Origin: CALFCE01 sp964411665
GTDB lineage: Bacteria > Pseudomonadota > Gammaproteobacteria > Granulosicoccales > Granulosicoccaceae
Direction: 5' to 3'
NCBI GenBank assembly: GCA_964411665.1
Contig: CAYPMR010000001.1
Coordinates: forward strand, 1 to 64,000
DNA length: 64,000 nt
A model generated the notes under the pieces. That model had not been told where the DNA came from. It ran no database searches and was given only the letters and a program-made list of their open reading frames with translations. The translations under genes were made by a program, and so were the position numbers. Positions 45,053 through 53,863 of this stretch are shown here, one piece after another. The stretch's first letter is position 1, and every line of letters begins with the position of its first letter.

Positions 45053-45256
45053 ATGCCAGACTGGTTATTGACTAGACCGACAATCATTACTCTTGCCATC
45101 GTTGGAGCTGTAATTTCGATGCTGGGCTCTTGGTGTCACTCGCGAGGTATGTTGACAGAACAACATGTTTATTGGCTGAACAAGTTATCTTATGCTTGCA
45201 TGATAGTCAGCATTATACTGTTCATAGGTGCTGGTTTTTTCAACGCCAACAGTTAA
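45053..45256 (+). CDS. Small two-helix membrane protein at the end of the importer operon
   Basis: 67 residues with two hydrophobic helices (about 11-27 and 46-62) joined by a short polar loop that carries Cys and His (GSWCHSRG). No family recognised. It follows ATPase 2 by 150 bp on the same strand. The ribosome binding site is weak. It may be an accessory subunit of the importer or an independent small membrane protein. Confidence 0.6.
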   Translation: MPDWLLTRPTIITLAIVGAVISMLGSWCHSRGMLTEQHVYWLNKLSYACMIVSIILFIGAGFFNANS

Positions 45257-45319
45257 AGCTATTGCCGGAACGACAATCAAACTGAATAAATCACAGGTTA
45301 TTTCCGTGAGTATTTAGGC

Positions 45320-45838
45320 TTAGGATTGCTCGGCGCTCAGCCGACGCTCTAGTTTTAAATCCACACTAACCGGGCGACGAAGATCATCCAGTACCGGGCA
45401 GTGGCGATTAACCGCTTGGCGAAGTCGTTCGATATCTTCATCTGACGCATCGCTTACGATGGCTATTGTGCCAGTTATCTCGGAAAATCCAGCAGGTGTC
45501 TCTTCGTCCAGCGAGAAAAAACCTTTTGCATCTGAAACACCGGTTACGCTAACTGCAACACTATCAAGTGCTATTTCCATAGCATCGGCGTAAAGCTTGT
45601 AAGTCACCTCATGACACGCTGCCAAGGCTGCCAGTACATATTCGCTAGGACGTGGCCCTTTGTCGGTGCTTTCCATATTAGCGGGTTGATCAACAATAAC
45701 CTCAAAGTCTCTTACTTTGACATGGCTACGAAAAGCTTCGACGAGTTTACTTTCCGCCGAGACTTCAACACGCGTTTTATCAGGGCGATTACGAAGAATA
45801 TCCTGCTTATGTAGAAACAGTTCTTTGATTTTATTCAC
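45320..45838 (-). CDS. OsmC-family peroxidase-like protein
   Basis: 172 residues. The two redox cysteines of the OsmC/Ohr fold are in ALAACHEVTY and VNRHCPVLDD. The family reduces organic hydroperoxides with thiol donors, though YhfA-like members have other roles. The spacing and the N-terminal extension (residues 1-30) fit the broader OsmC family better than Ohr. It converges on the small membrane protein gene with a 63-bp gap. Confidence 0.87.
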   Translation of the reverse strand: MNKIKELFLHKQDILRNRPDKTRVEVSAESKLVEAFRSHVKVRDFEVIVDQPANMESTDKGPRPSEYVLAALAACHEVTYKLYADAMEIALDSVAVSVTGVSDAKGFFSLDEETPAGFSEITGTIAIVSDASDEDIERLRQAVNRHCPVLDDLRRPVSVDLKLERRLSAEQS

Positions 45839-46222
45839 TGGAAACCCGCATCTGCCAATTATTTATAAGCGCGCTGTTATACGCTATCGATGGTTTACGA
45901 AAAACAATTGAAGGACTAATTGGCGTATTTTCACGAGGCTTGTAGTCTACGTCAAGTCTCACTTTCTATTGCGGTGTATGGTTGAATTTTGGCTACAAGA
46001 CTTATGCTGTGCTTAGGCAATTCAGAAACAGAAAAACAGCAAGCTTAGTGGCTCGGAATATACCTCCGGCCAAGCCTCATCCGGTTTAAAATCAATGCCG
46101 GTTACTGAGTGGCTACTTTATGCGCAATACAGGCGTGATACAGGCCAGGCGCAATACAGGCGTCATACAGGAATTTTTTGCAAATGTCCTGGCAGCCCTT
46201 ACCTGTAAAAATCAAACTTCAA
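45839..46222. other. 384-bp gap between osmC and pilY1
   Basis: No gene seen. It holds the 27-bp duplication at 46122-46171 and presumably the promoter of the OsmC gene and the end of the pilY1 transcript. Confidence 0.5.
46122..46171. repeat. 27-bp tandem duplication containing a nested ATACAGG repeat
   Basis: GCGCAATACAGGCGT(G/C)ATACAGG occurs twice with a period of 27 bp. Each unit holds two ATACAGG copies. It lies 50 bp downstream of the pilY1 stop. Confidence 0.85.
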
Positions 46223-49200
46223 TTATTTCTCGTACCAGGATGACTTTCTTATCACCGGTGCAATTGAGGTAACGTCTTCTTTGCCAACAAACAATTGAGC
46301 CGATGCCGAATCCTTGCTGAATACTAACTGTGGCTGACTGGCTATGCCCTGCGCTACCAGATCCGTGAACCGGTTTGTTGTGGTGCTTGTACCAGGTTCC
46401 CGTGTGTCATCACCAGACAGATTATTGGCAGGCCCAGCATCGGTCAGATTCACACCCAATAATCTGTTTTGAGCCAATGACGGCACATCACAAACTGAAG
46501 CAGCCGTTCCATCGACCAATGGTGTAAAACTTGTCGCAAATATACTGTTGTCCAGTGTTATCGTTTCACTGAGAATTTTCTCACCCGGATTTAACTGGAT
46601 AAACCAGCCTGATCTTCGGTCCAGTTGCTCTTGTGCCGTTGCTGCCACCGTCTCATTGCTCGATTGCAAATCTGCACTGGTCGCGTTATACAGATCGCTT
46701 ACCGTTAAGGTTCTGACAGCATCGTTTTGCGGTGTACTGTCTTCAATCAAATACAGTGCGCCCCGATTTTGATCCGCCAGCGGGTTATCCCTGTTTCCCG
46801 ATCCAATCGATACGGCGAAATAGGTTTCTCTCTGAGAGTCTACTTGTAACGATACGCTCGGTGGATAGAAAAACGGCTGATACCCAATACCCGACACATC
46901 TATCAACGGTTCCAGTTTAAAGTCACTGGCCCGGGACACATCGTTAAAATCCAGACGCCATACCTGTCCCCCCAGATCACCCACGTAGATTCGATCAGCT
47001 AATCCATCACCATCCGTATCAAGTACTCTCAAATCCGACGGTATCGCATAATCCATATTCGAATGCGTTAACTCACGAATAAAATCACCATCAGTGTCTA
47101 CAAAGTAAATCGCGTTGCCATTCGACGGCGTCGACTCGTGTCTGTCATCAATCGTATCGTCATAACCGCCTCCAAATACCAGCACCTTCTTCTCTGAGCC
47201 GCCACTTTTCACTGATATCAAAGATGGTCTTGACCAGCTTTGCGCCAGCTTCTCAAATTGACCTGTCCCTCCACTTATCTGCCACATAAAGCGTGGTGAT
47301 GCAGGATTGGTTACATCCAGCGCATAGTAATTACTGCCGCCGCGGCGCATACCAATGATCAACATCAGCTTATCCCTGCCATTGACTATTCCGTCATTGT
47401 TATCGTCCGTGTGTATCGGGACAATGTTTCCATCCAGACCGTATAAATGCTCGCCAGTAAAACCACCATATACAAGATATTGGATATTCGGTAGTAACTC
47501 CTGGGGCATAAATGCAAATATTTCATTTCCACCATTTGAATTATTGAATTCACCTGTAGCTGGTTCCGTTGCGTCTATGGCATGTATAAAACCCTGGTTA
47601 GTAGCGGTATACACAACTCGCTTTCCGTCAGCGTAGTCTGCAATAACGACATCACTGTGTAATGGATCACCCATTGGCAAAGCCCGGCTTAAATCAAGCA
47701 AATCGCGATAATCCACACTAGTTGAAAATAAATCTTGTGTCAGATTCGTATTACTTGGCTCAAGACGGGTACCACTACCTCCAGACAGTGAGACACCGGC
47801 CGGCGAGATTGCATCCGGATTGCCGATGAATGTGTAGAGCCTGCGACTTTCAGCATCAAGTTGGCCTGAAGCACCTCCAGAGGATACAGATTTTCCATCG
47901 CTGCTATCGGACCAAAAACTACGAGCTCCATCAGTAAATGACAAACTATCATCAACCACGCTGGTGGCCGGATTTCCATTTATGTCTTTAATTCCATCAT
48001 TATCCAAAAAATATCCCTTTAGATTACCGCTCCAAACTTTATCTGCACTAGGTGCTATTAACGGAATATACATACGGTCATCGTGAGATGCATTTATGCG
48101 ATCTACTCCAATAGAGAACTGGCTTATGTTATCTATCGGACTGGCAATTTCACTAAACAGTGATTCAAAGGCTTCTAAAAGTTCCTCTTGACTTCGACTG
48201 TTATAAAATGTTCCGCGTCCTGCTGCAGCTAGTGCCTCCAGATAGGTTTGCGCCCAACCCTCAACACCGAATGCAACAGTATGAGTAATCACATTACTAT
48301 TGGACAAAGAAGGGATCAGGTCATTACTGCTCATATGCGACAGCAATTCGGGACCGCAATTACCGCGCGTGCCACGTTTATTCCCTACGAAAGATGCCAG
48401 GTCTGTGCAGTCTGCTGCAGATATCCCAGTGATATCTTCGAAACCACCAGCATTACCTCTGCTAACAGGCTCACCATCGGTGACAAAAATGATATGGTTG
48501 GCGTCACATTGATTTTTTATCGGCGAAACGTAGTTTGCACCAGACCAAACATCGGAGTGGTTATATTCACACACTCTGTGCACTAGCCCATCAACCGTAG
48601 TCTGACGTTTACAATTGAATGTCCTGCGATCTCGACAAAAATCCGGTCCAGCGCTGTCGCCAAATTTTGAAAACTTCTGACATACACCGACTGAGCCCGG
48701 CGCAGTACCCGCCTGATAGACATCACCCCCATCATAGCTTGATTGATGAGCCGAAAGTATATTTCCACCACCATACGTTTGGGTTGCAGGATCCCATATA
48801 TCGGGTTTGAATAGAGTCACATTGCGATCATCGGCACCTCCCAAAGTTACCGCTCCTCCCCGAAAATATTGCGCGGCCTCGACGAGCGCAGGTACCGAAG
48901 CAGTTCCTCCCGCCAAAGGCGTATTATTGACAATATCCAGAACAATATCCTGTCCTGTGATGGAATTATCCGTAATATCCGGATCAACCAGGCTGGCAGG
49001 AGCACTTAAATCCGAAACGGGCCACTTAATACCGCCTGCCTCCTGGTTAAACATCGGACCGATCCCGATATTGAATTGACTGGCATACTCGGCAATCACT
49101 TGATTGACAGTCGATCGCAAAGAATCTATCTTTTTAACCCCGAACAGTCGGCCTCTCATACTTGCGGAGTAATCAAGTACCAGTAGCACATTAGGCTTTG

Positions 49201-49390
49201 CGCTAGGCACAGATATCGCGCTGATATCATCTGCCAGTGACTTAAAAGAAATCAGAAAAAGTGGTAAGAACCAAAGGAATCTAAATTGTAATTTCAAGGA
49301 TCCAAACACCGTAAAAAAAAGACTAAGAACAGCAATATTTATGCCTCGAAATTCTCGCTTTTTACACCCGGATACAAGGTGGATCTGCAT
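46223..49390 (-). CDS. pilY1: PilY1-like type IV pilus tip adhesin, orphan
   Basis: 1055 residues. A long N-terminus precedes a hydrophobic signal (about 35-52, ending SLADD). A von Willebrand A domain follows with MIDAS motif DYSASM near residue 72 and VTDGEPVSRG, and contains a disulfide-rich stretch (about 240-300). The C-terminal half is the PilY1 beta-propeller (VVIADYADGKRVVYTATNQGFIHAID in parts), with calcium-loop motifs DDNNDGIVNG and DTDGDGLADR. PilY1 primes pilus assembly and senses surfaces. No minor pilin genes (fimU, pilV, pilW, pilX, pilE) are next to it, which is unusual. Confidence 0.9.
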   Translation of the reverse strand: MQIHLVSGCKKREFRGINIAVLSLFFTVFGSLKLQFRFLWFLPLFLISFKSLADDISAISVPSAKPNVLLVLDYSASMRGRLFGVKKIDSLRSTVNQVIAEYASQFNIGIGPMFNQEAGGIKWPVSDLSAPASLVDPDITDNSITGQDIVLDIVNNTPLAGGTASVPALVEAAQYFRGGAVTLGGADDRNVTLFKPDIWDPATQTYGGGNILSAHQSSYDGGDVYQAGTAPGSVGVCQKFSKFGDSAGPDFCRDRRTFNCKRQTTVDGLVHRVCEYNHSDVWSGANYVSPIKNQCDANHIIFVTDGEPVSRGNAGGFEDITGISAADCTDLASFVGNKRGTRGNCGPELLSHMSSNDLIPSLSNSNVITHTVAFGVEGWAQTYLEALAAAGRGTFYNSRSQEELLEAFESLFSEIASPIDNISQFSIGVDRINASHDDRMYIPLIAPSADKVWSGNLKGYFLDNDGIKDINGNPATSVVDDSLSFTDGARSFWSDSSDGKSVSSGGASGQLDAESRRLYTFIGNPDAISPAGVSLSGGSGTRLEPSNTNLTQDLFSTSVDYRDLLDLSRALPMGDPLHSDVVIADYADGKRVVYTATNQGFIHAIDATEPATGEFNNSNGGNEIFAFMPQELLPNIQYLVYGGFTGEHLYGLDGNIVPIHTDDNNDGIVNGRDKLMLIIGMRRGGSNYYALDVTNPASPRFMWQISGGTGQFEKLAQSWSRPSLISVKSGGSEKKVLVFGGGYDDTIDDRHESTPSNGNAIYFVDTDGDFIRELTHSNMDYAIPSDLRVLDTDGDGLADRIYVGDLGGQVWRLDFNDVSRASDFKLEPLIDVSGIGYQPFFYPPSVSLQVDSQRETYFAVSIGSGNRDNPLADQNRGALYLIEDSTPQNDAVRTLTVSDLYNATSADLQSSNETVAATAQEQLDRRSGWFIQLNPGEKILSETITLDNSIFATSFTPLVDGTAASVCDVPSLAQNRLLGVNLTDAGPANNLSGDDTREPGTSTTTNRFTDLVAQGIASQPQLVFSKDSASAQLFVGKEDVTSIAPVIRKSSWYEK

Positions 49391-49579
49391 TATGGACTAA
49401 GCATTCAATGCTGGATTTATTTCACATATTGGCTCCTGACGATTAGTAATTTTAGTTAACATCAGTAGCCATTTTCTCTCCGGTCAAAGTCATTAGTTTC
49501 TCTTTATTGCAATGTATAATACTGCTATTTCAAGCAAGCCTGACTCCAAAATAATTCATACAAATCAAAGTTGCCAGCA

Positions 49580-50425
49580 ATGACCTTCAAAGACTATGTA
49601 AGAAAGCAAATAGCTCTGATGGAAGAGGCAGAATCTTTAGAGCCAGAAGAACTGTATGACGAGGTAACAACCTCTGGTAAAGACAAGATCCTGATATTTT
49701 CGCCACATCCGGATGATGAGGCTATTACAGGTGGTCTGGCTCTTCGCCTCAAACAGGAAAACAAATTTGATGTGGTAAATGTACCAGTTACTTACGGCGC
49801 AAACATCGCTCGCAGGACACAACGAAAAAATGAACTGTTATTGGCATGCAGACATCTAGGGTTCGTCAATCACCCAATAGCTGATGAGGGGTTTTCCGAC
49901 GTAAACCTGACAACTAAAAACGAAAACATCAGCAAATGGAGCAATTACGTGGAAAAAACGGCCGAGATAATATCTCTATACAAACCCAAAGCACTCATCT
50001 TCCCTCATCGTGAAGATCATCACCCCACACACGTCGGCGTCCATCAACTTATTATGGATGCTCTAGCTAACAGACCTGTAGAAGGCGCCACAACGTTATT
50101 TCAAACCGAGTACTGGCATGCTATGAGTGACTCCAATTTAATGATCGAAAGCTCGGAGCAGCAGGTTGCGATATTAATAGAGGCGATTGCTTGTCACAAA
50201 GGCGAGGTACAACGTAACCCCTATCACCTCAATCAACTAGCATGGATGTGTGACAACGTTAGACGCGGTTCAGAATTGTTCAACGGATATGGTGAATATT
50301 CCAGTAGAATCAGGTTCGCTACGTTATACAAAAGACAACAATGGGAGAATAACCGGATAGTTCCTTTCAAAGACGAACTTTCAATTTGTGATATTAATAG
50401 TTCGGTATCAGATCTATTGCATTAG
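49580..50425 (+). CDS. PIG-L/LmbE-family deacetylase
   Basis: 281 residues from the ATG at 49580 (a TTG at 49571 is less likely). The zinc motif SPHPDDEAITGG (His-x-x-Asp-Asp) lies near residue 42 and the third ligand in HREDHHPTHVGVH. Members remove acetyl groups from GlcNAc-type sugars, bacillithiol or mycothiol precursors, or act on antibiotics. There are no glycan genes next to it. The 188-bp divergent gap to pilY1 holds its promoter. Confidence 0.83.
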   Translation: MTFKDYVRKQIALMEEAESLEPEELYDEVTTSGKDKILIFSPHPDDEAITGGLALRLKQENKFDVVNVPVTYGANIARRTQRKNELLLACRHLGFVNHPIADEGFSDVNLTTKNENISKWSNYVEKTAEIISLYKPKALIFPHREDHHPTHVGVHQLIMDALANRPVEGATTLFQTEYWHAMSDSNLMIESSEQQVAILIEAIACHKGEVQRNPYHLNQLAWMCDNVRRGSELFNGYGEYSSRIRFATLYKRQQWENNRIVPFKDELSICDINSSVSDLLH

Positions 50426-50446
50426 ATTAGAATTCTATAGTGCAGT

Positions 50447-51061
50447 TCAGATTGTTTCCTCGTGCAATTGTCGATAATGCTCAGGCCACATGTCTTCAGG
50501 TAGTCCATGGCGTTCCTTGATCCAGGGATGCAATGACACTGCCTGACGCAAAATACTCAGAGCTGCCTGACGACGGTTTTCGATACGCAAAACATGAAAA
50601 AGACCTGACATGGCACCGAAATGTTTTGATTCCAACTCAAGAGCTTTTTCAAGATCGTCTCTTGCATCAGAGTATTTTTCGCGAAGAAAGCGAACAAATG
50701 CCCGCTGGTTATAACCTTCTGCATAATCTGGAGCCAGCTCGACTACCTTATCCAAATGATTTTCAGCAGCTTCAAAATCATAAGCCTCACGACGCTCCAT
50801 ACCGGCATCGAGCGCTTCACGAGCTTGTGGGGTTGGTGCCTGGTCAAACCAGAATTTCCAGATTTGTGCTTCGACATCGCGCCCTTGCGTTTCGGTGCTG
50901 GCATGTCGAAGTTTGTCAAAAAGCGCAGCCTTTTCAACCTGTTCGGCGGAGCTATCATCTGCTTGCGCAATCGCTACTGCTATCAGCATTGCCAGGGCAA
51001 TCGCAACCTTGATCGGGGTAATTAAAAGTTTTGGGCAATTTTTCAAATAGTGTCGGTGCAT
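50447..51061 (-). CDS. Exported TPR-repeat protein
   Basis: 204 residues. A basic N-terminus and hydrophobic segment (about 15-33, ending AIAQADD) form a signal peptide. Two or three TPR units follow, such as AYDFEAAENHLDKVVELAPDYAEGY and KYSDARDDLEKALELESKHFGA (in parts). A likely periplasmic scaffold without catalytic motif. It starts 14 bp after the stop of the M20 amidohydrolase gene, so it is probably in the same transcript. Confidence 0.78.
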   Translation of the reverse strand: MHRHYLKNCPKLLITPIKVAIALAMLIAVAIAQADDSSAEQVEKAALFDKLRHASTETQGRDVEAQIWKFWFDQAPTPQAREALDAGMERREAYDFEAAENHLDKVVELAPDYAEGYNQRAFVRFLREKYSDARDDLEKALELESKHFGAMSGLFHVLRIENRRQAALSILRQAVSLHPWIKERHGLPEDMWPEHYRQLHEETI

Positions 51062-51075
51062 AAGATGATCTCGCT

Positions 51076-52248
51076 TTAGCTCGCTGGCATTGCAGATTCT
51101 ACAAGATCAGCCCAGTAACTACAGCCAAACGGTATGGCATCATCATTAAAATCATATTCGGGGTGATGAACATTTGCAGTATCACCATTTCCTATGAATA
51201 TAAAAGAACCAGGACGCGCTTCAAGCATATAAGAGAAGTCTTCGGCACCCATCAATGGTCGAGTCTCGCCATCAACACGATCATCACCTACCAGCTGTTT
51301 TGCTACGCCAACCGAAAAATGGGTTTCAGCTTCATGACAGACTGTTACTGGATAACCCCGACTAAAGCTAACCTTTGCAGTCGCACCGAAAGCCTGACAT
51401 GTGTGCTGTGCCAGAAGATTGATCTTGTTTTCCGCCAGATCCTGCATTTCGCTGGTTAATGCTCTTACAGTGCCCTGCAATCTGGCTTTTTGCGGAATAA
51501 CATTGAACGAGTCACCTTCTGTGCGCATGGCTGTAACGGTCAGGACCAGAGATTCCTTGGGATCAGCGTTACGCGAGACAATCGATTGCAAGGCGACTGT
51601 CAGGTGTGATGCAACCAGCGTGGTATCAATAGACATATGTGGCATAGCAGCATGACCACCTTTACCCTCGATGTTGATAACAAACTCTGCGGTTGATGCC
51701 ATCAAGGGCCCTACACGGGTTGCGAACTGGCCGATCGGCATGCCCGGCATGTTGTGCATACCATAGACTTGCTGAATACCGAAGCGCTCCATCATGCCAT
51801 CTTCAACCATAAACTTGCCACCGGCACCACCTTCCTCTGCTGGCTGAAAAATAACCGCAACATTGCCATCAAAGTTGCGTGTTTCGCAAAGGTACTTGGC
51901 AGCACCGAGTAACATGGCTGTATGCCCATCATGTCCACAAGCATGCATTTTTCCTGCAACCGTTGATGCATAAGGTAAGGATGTCGCCTCAATGATAGGC
52001 AAGGCATCCATATCTGCCCGCAGACCAATAACTTTACCCGACTGCTGGCTTTTGCCTTTTATGATTGCAACAACGCCGGTACGTCCGATACCCTCAACGA
52101 TCTCGTCGACACCAAATTCGCGTAGCTTCTCGGCGACAAAGCCAGCCGTTCGTTCGACATCGAATTGCAATTCTGGATGTGCATGGATATCACGGCGCCA
52201 ACCCGTGATTTCATCGTGCAGGTCAGCCAGGCGATTGCGTATGGGCAT
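51076..52248 (-). CDS. M20D-family amidohydrolase (hippurate hydrolase/IAA-amino acid hydrolase type)
   Basis: 390 residues, the standard length. Metal-binding motifs are ADMDALPI, MHACGHDGHTAM, QPAEEGGAGG and the late His in NVHHPEYDFND. The lid domain is present (GKGGHAAMPH). The family hydrolyses N-acyl amino acids such as hippurate or N-acetyl-diaminopimelate. A strong AGGAGA ribosome binding site precedes the ATG. It is divergent from the PLP decarboxylase gene with a 123-bp gap. The exact acyl amino acid is unknown. Confidence 0.9.
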   Translation of the reverse strand: MPIRNRLADLHDEITGWRRDIHAHPELQFDVERTAGFVAEKLREFGVDEIVEGIGRTGVVAIIKGKSQQSGKVIGLRADMDALPIIEATSLPYASTVAGKMHACGHDGHTAMLLGAAKYLCETRNFDGNVAVIFQPAEEGGAGGKFMVEDGMMERFGIQQVYGMHNMPGMPIGQFATRVGPLMASTAEFVINIEGKGGHAAMPHMSIDTTLVASHLTVALQSIVSRNADPKESLVLTVTAMRTEGDSFNVIPQKARLQGTVRALTSEMQDLAENKINLLAQHTCQAFGATAKVSFSRGYPVTVCHEAETHFSVGVAKQLVGDDRVDGETRPLMGAEDFSYMLEARPGSFIFIGNGDTANVHHPEYDFNDDAIPFGCSYWADLVESAMPAS

Positions 52249-52371
52249 GATACTGTTCTCCTTTTCAACACACTTTCAAACACAGTCTGGTAATGCTGTG
52301 TCATTGGTGACATATTACCAAATCTGGCGGCGCCTCTGTTGGCAGCGCGAGCACAACCTGATAATGCATCG

Positions 52372-53814
52372 ATGAAAGAGAGTGAACTTGAGCACTGGCT
52401 GACACGGGCCGCCGAATGGGGTGCGCAATACCGTCGCACGGTGGAATCACGCCCGGTACGCGCGCAAGTACAACCGGGTGATATCTCTCAGCAGATCGCC
52501 GAGTCGCCACCGCGTAAGGCTGAGTCTATGGAAGAGATATTTCGAGACTTTGAAGAGATTATCCCCGCAGGTATGACGCATTGGCAGCATCCACGTTTTT
52601 TTGCGTACTTCCAAAGTAATTCAGCACCAGCCGCCTTTGTTGCGGAGGTACTGGTGACGGCTATTGGCGCCCAGTGCATGCTGTGGCAGACCTCACCTGC
52701 TGCAACCGAACTTGAAGTGCGTATGGTTGACTGGTTACGTCAGGCAACAGGACTACCAGAAGACTTCAAAGGGGTACTGCAAGACACGGCATCAACCAGT
52801 ACCTTGTGTGCGATCCTGACAATGCGTGAAATAGCTACCCACTTTAAAGGTAACGAGGAAGGCTTATTCAATAAACCTCCCATCCGTATATACGCCTCCG
52901 AAAGAACTCACAGTTCGATCGACAAGGCGCTCTGGATAGCCGGCCTCGGGCAAAACAATCTGGTAAAAATAAGAACCGATCAATCCTACGCCATGGATGC
53001 TGATCATTTGCGCAAGGCTATCAAAGCAGACCGGGATAACGGCCTCACCCCAGGCGGCATTGTGATTTGTGTAGGCGGAACATCGATTGGTGCCACCGAT
53101 AATGTGCGCGAGATTTGCGAAATCGCAAAGCAGGAAAATTTATACACCCATGTCGATGCCGCCTGGGCAGGCTCAGCGATGATATGCCCAGAGTACCGTC
53201 ACCTTTGGGATGGTATCGAGTTGGCGGACAGTATTGTCTGGAACCCGCATAAATGGCTAGGTGTACCGATGGAATGTTCAGCACATTTTGTACGTGATCC
53301 GTCCACTCTGGTTAAGACACTTGCTATACAACCGGCTTACCTTGAAACCCATGGCAAAGACGGCATTATTAATTTTAGTGAATGGGGTATACAGCTGGGT
53401 AGACGTTTTCGTGCGCTAAAATTGTGGTTTTTGCTGCGTGCGTATGGGCTTGAAGGTCTACAGCAACGCATTCGCAATCACATCAAATGGTCGGAACAAC
53501 TCGCAGAACGTTTGCGCCAGGAAGCTGATTTTCAAATCGTTACAGCACCCATGCTATCGTTGTTCTCGTTTCGTTATATACCCGAAGCACTGTGGGTGCT
53601 AAAAGACGAACGTGAAAAACGATCCAGACTTGCTGATGTGAATGCTCGCCTGTTGGCGTCGATAAATGATGACGGCACTATTTATTTAACACAGTCAGAC
53701 CATGACAGTGACTATGTTATACGTTTTGTTGCCGGACAGTTTGATATGCAAGCATCGGATATCGATCGCGCGTTTGACTCAATCACCTCGCTGGCTCGCA
53801 AACTACCGATCTGA
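52372..53814 (+). CDS. Group II PLP amino acid decarboxylase (aromatic amino acid type)
   Basis: 480 residues from the ATG at 52372 (a TTG at 52339 would add 11). The PLP lysine is in WNPHKWLGV. Other marks are the substrate-binding TASTSTLCAI and the DAAWAGSA motif with the PLP-nitrogen Asp. The family covers DOPA, tyrosine, tryptophan and phenylalanine decarboxylases; the N-terminal HWQHPRFFAYFQSNSAPAA segment is typical of this AADC group. With hpaE and hpaD 4-6 kb downstream, a route from tyrosine or DOPA through arylethylamines to homoprotocatechuate is conceivable. Confidence 0.87.
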   Translation: MKESELEHWLTRAAEWGAQYRRTVESRPVRAQVQPGDISQQIAESPPRKAESMEEIFRDFEEIIPAGMTHWQHPRFFAYFQSNSAPAAFVAEVLVTAIGAQCMLWQTSPAATELEVRMVDWLRQATGLPEDFKGVLQDTASTSTLCAILTMREIATHFKGNEEGLFNKPPIRIYASERTHSSIDKALWIAGLGQNNLVKIRTDQSYAMDADHLRKAIKADRDNGLTPGGIVICVGGTSIGATDNVREICEIAKQENLYTHVDAAWAGSAMICPEYRHLWDGIELADSIVWNPHKWLGVPMECSAHFVRDPSTLVKTLAIQPAYLETHGKDGIINFSEWGIQLGRRFRALKLWFLLRAYGLEGLQQRIRNHIKWSEQLAERLRQEADFQIVTAPMLSLFSFRYIPEALWVLKDEREKRSRLADVNARLLASINDDGTIYLTQSDHDSDYVIRFVAGQFDMQASDIDRAFDSITSLARKLPI

Positions 53815-53863
53815 TGCGGTAATTCTTTAATTCGAAATCTTTAAATGGATGGGACGGGAGCGC

